Shown piece after piece: positions 63,277-64,000 of a DNA stretch of 64,000 nt; the stretch's first letter is position 1; each line of letters begins with the position of its first letter. Made by a program: the position numbers and the translations under genes. A model generated the notes under the pieces. It worked only from the letters and a program-made list of their open reading frames with translations, searched no databases and had not been told where the DNA came from. The stretch comes from Pelagihabitans sp963760375 (lineage in GTDB: Bacteria > Bacteroidota > Bacteroidia > Flavobacteriales > Flavobacteriaceae): assembly GCA_963760375.1 (NCBI GenBank), contig CAVXCS010000005.1, positions 682,001 through 746,000 of the forward strand, in the 5' to 3' direction.

Positions 63277-64000
63277 AAGATTTTCCAGCACATTTCGCAC
63301 CGGAACTTAAGGTGACATCTCCGGGGCGGATCAATTTGATCGGGGAACATACCGATTACAATATGGGCTATGTATTACCGGCAGCCATCGAAAAGAGGAT
63401 TATCTTGGAATTCCAGCGAAACGGCTCCCAAAAACACTGCCGCATCTTTAGCAAGGATTTCAATGCCCGTTTTGAGTTTGACCTTACGGCCTTGGCACCG
63501 AGTACAGTGGCTTGGGAAAATTATATATTGGGCGTAGTCCATGAAATCACAAAACGCAGCAAAGGCTTGGGCGGCTTCGACTGTGTCCTGGAAAGCGATC
63601 TACCGGTAGGTTCGGGCCTTAGTTCCTCCGCCGCACTGGAGTGCGGACTGGCGTATGGCCTCAACCAGCTTTTCGATTTAGGGCTCGATAAATTGGAACT
63701 GATCAAACTTTCGCAAAAGGCCGAACACACCTATGTGGGCACCCAATGTGGCATCATGGATCAATTCGCATCGGTGATGGGCAAGGCAGGCCATGCGATC
63801 TTACTCGACTGCCGATCCTTGGAGTATGATATGGTTCCGATCGATATCGATCCCTATAAAATCATCTTGCTCAATACCAAGGTGGCACACAACTTGGCGA
63901 CCAGTGAATACAATGTGCGCAAGCGGCAATGTGAGGAAGGGATAGCCGTACTGCAAGAACGCTACCCAACCGTAACTTCCCTAAGGGAGGTCACAGACGC
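63273..64000 (+). CDS. galK: Galactokinase, 3'-truncated by window edge
   Basis: The first 242 residues of a GHMP-family kinase that phosphorylates galactose at C1 in the Leloir pathway. The galactokinase signature GRINLIGEHTDYN is at residues 18-30, and the ATP-binding LPVGSGLSSSAALEC and GIMDQFASVMGK motifs follow. The start codon overlaps the FGE stop as ATGA (63273-63276), suggesting coupled translation. The gene continues past the right edge. Together with the sulfatase and FGE it points to release and use of galactose from a sulfated glycan. Confidence 0.92.
   Translation, partial: MKDFPAHFAPELKVTSPGRINLIGEHTDYNMGYVLPAAIEKRIILEFQRNGSQKHCRIFSKDFNARFEFDLTALAPSTVAWENYILGVVHEITKRSKGLGGFDCVLESDLPVGSGLSSSAALECGLAYGLNQLFDLGLDKLELIKLSQKAEHTYVGTQCGIMDQFASVMGKAGHAILLDCRSLEYDMVPIDIDPYKIILLNTKVAHNLATSEYNVRKRQCEEGIAVLQERYPTVTSLREVTD

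Overview
The window looks like a chromosomal segment of a marine-type flavobacterium (Bacteroidota). The evidence is promoters of the TTTG / TAnnTTTG class, many signal-peptide lipoproteins, a TonB-dependent receptor, a broken DUF6090 gene, and a dense set of sulfatases, esterases and glycosidases. Gene density is high. There is no phage, CRISPR array, integrase or rRNA operon.

Region 1 (1-12962): the 3' part of a GH2 glycosidase, a TesB thioesterase and an NADPH-dependent oxidoreductase, then a tight rightward acyl-CoA operon (3593-11259). The operon encodes two SDRs, a MaoC/crotonase fusion, an ACAD10/11-type acyl-CoA dehydrogenase, an APH-type kinase and a pair of acyl-CoA dehydrogenases that look like partner subunits. 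Kinase plus ACAD11-type dehydrogenase suggests degradation of hydroxylated acyl-CoAs through a phospho-intermediate. An AT-rich secreted protein gene is wedged in before a hotdog thioesterase.

Region 2 (12973-29442): secreted carbohydrate enzymes. These are a Tat-exported Gfo/Idh/MocA protein, an SGNH O-acetylesterase, a DUF255 lipoprotein, a GMC dehydrogenase with a small subunit and a TIM-barrel epimerase (resembling a sugar/glycoside 3-dehydrogenase set), two sulfatases, an amino-acid-oxidase-like flavoenzyme, a GH130-like lipoprotein, a VanX-like dipeptidase and an alpha/beta esterase.

Region 3 (29443-30358): a tRNA-Pro(GGG) gene preceded by two tandem 322-bp units. Each unit has a deformed 5' copy of that tRNA and an intact small GIY-YIG nuclease gene. 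This is the most unusual structure in the window.

Region 4 (30444-46837): a TetR regulator with two visible operators facing two cupins, an SnoaL-like protein, a class III cyclase/TolB/TPR protein, a lipid kinase, a RibD-type reductase, an ACT protein, a propeller lipoprotein, catalase-peroxidase KatG, a repeat array, a glyoxalase, a lipoprotein-type methyltransferase, the DUF6090 remnant, a DUF885-like protein and a type B carboxylesterase.

Region 5 (46932-64000): a non-catalytic NUDIX-type regulator leading into a second type B esterase and a GH3 lipoprotein, then a haem-binding protein, an FMN split-barrel protein, PEP synthase and a TonB-dependent receptor. The end is an operon of Gfo/Idh/MocA, sulfatase, formylglycine-generating enzyme and galactokinase, which runs off the right edge. 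GH2, GH3, sulfatases, FGE and GalK together suggest use of sulfated, galactose-containing algal glycans (inference).

Five otherwise well-conserved genes each carry one extra base that splits the reading frame (tesB, a carboxylesterase, the cyclase/TPR gene, the propeller gene and FGE). At least three of the five lie in homopolymers, so read or assembly errors must be considered before calling them pseudogenes.
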